Positions 6,882 through 7,914 of a DNA stretch of 7,914 bases are shown here, piece after piece. Position 1 is the first letter of the stretch. Every line of letters starts with the position of its first letter. The DNA comes from Synechococcus sp. CO36386bin_37. GTDB taxonomy: Bacteria > Cyanobacteriota > Cyanobacteriia > PCC-6307 > Cyanobiaceae. A program made the translations under genes and the position numbers. The notes beneath the pieces were generated by a model. The model was not told where the DNA came from and ran no database searches. It saw only the letters and a program-made list of their open reading frames with translations. Location: contig WTGE01000217.1 in the NCBI GenBank assembly GCA_011525445.1, positions 1 through 7,914 of the forward strand. The letters are read 5' to 3'.

Positions 6882-6903
6882 GCTGAAAAGGTGAGAGTTT
6901 CTT

Positions 6904-7182
6904 TTGAATTCAGCAAGTTTTCGGCGATTTATATTGACGTTAATTACTGGGTATTTGGCTATTTTTGCTGTCCAGCAAATACCTTATGAATTTCCCAATC
7001 AATGGGCCATTCTGATCCCGGTTTTGATTGTTGTGTATGTGATCACTGTTTGGCTCGATGGGGTGTTCTTCAAGGGCAACGAGTCTCCTGTAGTCGATTC
7101 GTCAGGTTCTAGACAAGAGAAAACTAAATCCGCATCAATCAGGTCGATCAAAGGTAAAGCGAACGGATTTGGGAACTCCTGA
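6904..7182 (+). CDS. Small two-helix membrane protein of unknown function (92 aa)
   Basis: The start is TTG 6904: a TGA at 6892-6894 closes the frame upstream and no ATG follows. GAGAG (6893-6897) is a plausible ribosome-binding site 6 bases before it. Residues 6-8 (FRR) give a positive N-terminus. Two hydrophobic segments follow, about 9-23 (FILTLITGYLAIFAV) and 34-51 (WAILIPVLIVVYVITVWL), joined by QQIPYEFPNQ. The C-terminal 35 residues are hydrophilic and basic (RQEKTKSASIRSIKGKA). This predicts a hairpin in the inner or thylakoid membrane with both ends in the cytoplasm. The family is not recognised and no function is assigned. The basic tail is less conserved-looking than the membrane part, and a protein-like antisense frame overlaps it, so the true end is slightly uncertain. 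Confidence 0.62.
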   Translation: MNSASFRRFILTLITGYLAIFAVQQIPYEFPNQWAILIPVLIVVYVITVWLDGVFFKGNESPVVDSSGSRQEKTKSASIRSIKGKANGFGNS

Positions 7183-7232
7183 TCAAAGTTCAGAAGCCAG
7201 CCCGATGGATCTTTGTCGTCAAGGAGTGATTG

Positions 7233-7301
7233 ATGCTTTCTCTTGATGTGCATTCCATTATGGGTGCACTTTTGCGCTTAGGACTCAGACTTTTCGATTG
7301 A
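7233..7301 (+). CDS. Possible microprotein (22 aa) with a strong ribosome-binding site
   Basis: AAGGAG (7221-7226) is followed after exactly six bases by ATG 7233, the best Shine-Dalgarno arrangement in the window. The frame reads MLSLDVHSIMGALLRLGLRL, then FD, and stops at TGA 7299-7301. It is hydrophobic and amphipathic, long enough for one short helix. The frame stays open after the TGA up to TAG in the rpsD terminator (QQIKASYFHGLIVSLKADIQ), so a truncated longer gene is also possible. The size is too small for any family assignment. Confidence 0.3.
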   Translation: MLSLDVHSIMGALLRLGLRLFD

Positions 7302-7373
7302 TTCAAGCAACAAATCAAGGCGTCGTATTTCCATGGTTTGATTGTTAGCCTCAAGGCGGATATTCAGAGCCTG
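7278..7373 (-). pseudogene. Coiled-coil-like C-terminal fragment
   Basis: On the minus strand, directly after the rpsD terminator, a frame reads ALNIRLEANNQTMEIRRLDL, then LLESIEKSES and TAA (7280-7278). The leucine/isoleucine spacing looks like a coiled coil. The only ATG within it (7334-7332) leaves 18 residues. An ATG in the terminator stem (reading MGAFF) would enter this frame if the six-T run had one more base, giving about 36 residues. Gene fragment or chance are both possible, and it overlaps the plus-strand microprotein frame. Confidence 0.22.
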
Positions 7374-7409
7374 AAAAAAGCTCCCATTGCTGTTTAGCGA
7401 TGGGAGCTT
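7374..7409 (-). terminator. Intrinsic terminator of rpsD
   Basis: AAGCTCCCATTGC (7378-7390) pairs with GCGATGGGAGCTT (7397-7409), a 13-pair stem with one G-T wobble and a TGTTTA loop. On the minus strand it is followed by six T (bases 7379-7374). It lies about 45 bases beyond the rpsD stop codon, the expected place for rho-independent termination of that transcript. Confidence 0.88.
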
Positions 7410-7413
7410 GATC

Positions 7414-7439
7414 AGGAATTGGAGTGAACTCCAATTCCT
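7414..7439. repeat. Perfect hairpin between rpsD stop and its terminator
   Basis: AGGAATTGGAGT (7414-7425) and ACTCCAATTCCT (7428-7439) are perfect complements separated by only GA, effectively an 11-pair stem with a TGAA tetraloop. It lies 15 bases after the rpsD stop and just before the terminator stem, so the transcript would end in two stacked hairpins. It has no T-tract of its own. A role in protecting the 3' end from exonucleases is an inference. Confidence 0.7.
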
Positions 7440-7453
7440 TGTGTTTGATGCAA

Positions 7454-7914
7454 TTAGACCTTTCTGGAGTAGTACTCCACCACCAGGAGTTCATTGATTT
7501 CAAGTGCGACCCACTCGCGGTCAGCACGGCCAATCACTTTGGCGCTGAGTTTTGGTTTGTCGAGTTCGAGGTGTGGTGGCACATTGGCCAGGCCAGGGAA
7601 CTGGAGGTTGGCTTCCGCGAGTTGTTTGCTGCACTTGCGCTCGCGGATGGCGATCACATCACCGGATTTGCACTGGTAGCTGGCGATATCGGTCACACGT
7701 CCGTTCACGGTCACGTGTCCGTGATTCACCAGTTGGCGTGCGCCGGGCACGGTTGGTCCAAAACCCAGGCGGAAACAGACATTGTCGAGACGATTCTCAA
7801 GCAATTTGAGCAGGTTGGTTCCAGTCGAACCCTCCTGTGCACGCGCTTTCTTCACGTAGCGCACGAGTTGGCGTTCTGAAACGCCGTAGTTAAAGCGAAG
7901 CTTTTGCTTCTCTT
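7454..7914 (-). CDS. rpsD: 30S ribosomal protein S4 (5' end beyond window)
   Basis: S4 is a primary 16S rRNA-binding protein that starts assembly of the small-subunit body, and is involved in translational fidelity. The visible 152 residues begin at [20 protein letters not shown] and end YYSRKV before TAA (7456-7454). About 50 N-terminal residues lie outside the window, judged by the usual length near 202. The S4 RNA-binding domain is complete: [45 protein letters not shown]. The sequence is typical of cyanobacterial S4. Here the gene stands apart from other ribosomal protein genes on the visible side, with an intrinsic terminator just after it. Confidence 0.97.
   Translation of the reverse strand, partial: EKQKLRFNYGVSERQLVRYVKKARAQEGSTGTNLLKLLENRLDNVCFRLGFGPTVPGARQLVNHGHVTVNGRVTDIASYQCKSGDVIAIRERKCSKQLAEANLQFPGLANVPPHLELDKPKLSAKVIGRADREWVALEINELLVVEYYSRKV

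Noticed and set aside
6999..7253. 84-residue minus-strand frame starting MHIKRKHQSLLDDKDPSGWL
   Set aside because: Its first part looks somewhat protein-like, but it has no ribosome-binding site and overlaps the membrane-protein gene antisense. It is worth a homology search only if the plus gene proves shorter.
1..7914. tRNA, CRISPR, insertion sequence, attachment site or phage genes
   Set aside because: No cloverleaf, regularly spaced repeats, terminal inverted repeats, transposase or integrase motifs were found on reading either strand.

Overview
The window looks like a marine picocyanobacterium of the Synechococcus/Cyanobium type. This is inferred from the exact style of the 30S ribosomal protein S4 and CysK sequences, from a fungal-type cystathionine gamma-synthase paired with a second trans-sulfuration enzyme, and from the many very short orphan genes with GTG or TTG starts. 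No integrase, transposase, tRNA, rRNA or CRISPR array is visible.

Left part (1-3519, mostly minus strand): a sulfur amino-acid block. Reading along the minus strand, a cystathionine gamma-lyase-like PLP enzyme (3519-2329) overlaps a fungal-type cystathionine gamma-synthase (2332-854) by four bases. The 5' end of cysK (195-1) follows about 660 bases further on. These enzymes would handle cysteine synthesis and the exchange of sulfur between cysteine and homocysteine. The 660-base gap holds two gene remnants: a frameshifted small secreted protein on the plus strand, and a start-less protein-like frame on the minus strand just after the synthase stop.

Centre (3578-5575, plus strand): a complete-length but broken ABC transporter (membrane domain plus ATPase, COG4178/YddA-SbmA-ABCD type). 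It carries one early stop codon and two opposite one-base frameshifts, both in four-base homopolymers. All ATPase motifs remain readable, so the decay is recent, or the lesions are sequence errors. Its middle is clearly more AT-rich than the flanking sulfur genes.

Right part (5673-7453): a run of small, lineage-specific genes of unknown function. These are an 80-residue charged protein (plus), a 132-residue protein (minus), a roughly 53-residue basic protein (plus) and a 92-residue two-helix membrane protein (plus). Some still shorter reading frames are weaker candidates. Two candidate sigma-70-type promoters are visible. The window ends in the 3' three-quarters of rpsD on the minus strand, followed by a clear intrinsic terminator and a second perfect hairpin.

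I found no convincing new multi-gene system. The items most worth a second look are the broken transporter, the twin trans-sulfuration genes with a GTGA overlap, and several very short frames, notably a 22-codon frame with a strong ribosome-binding site at 7233.
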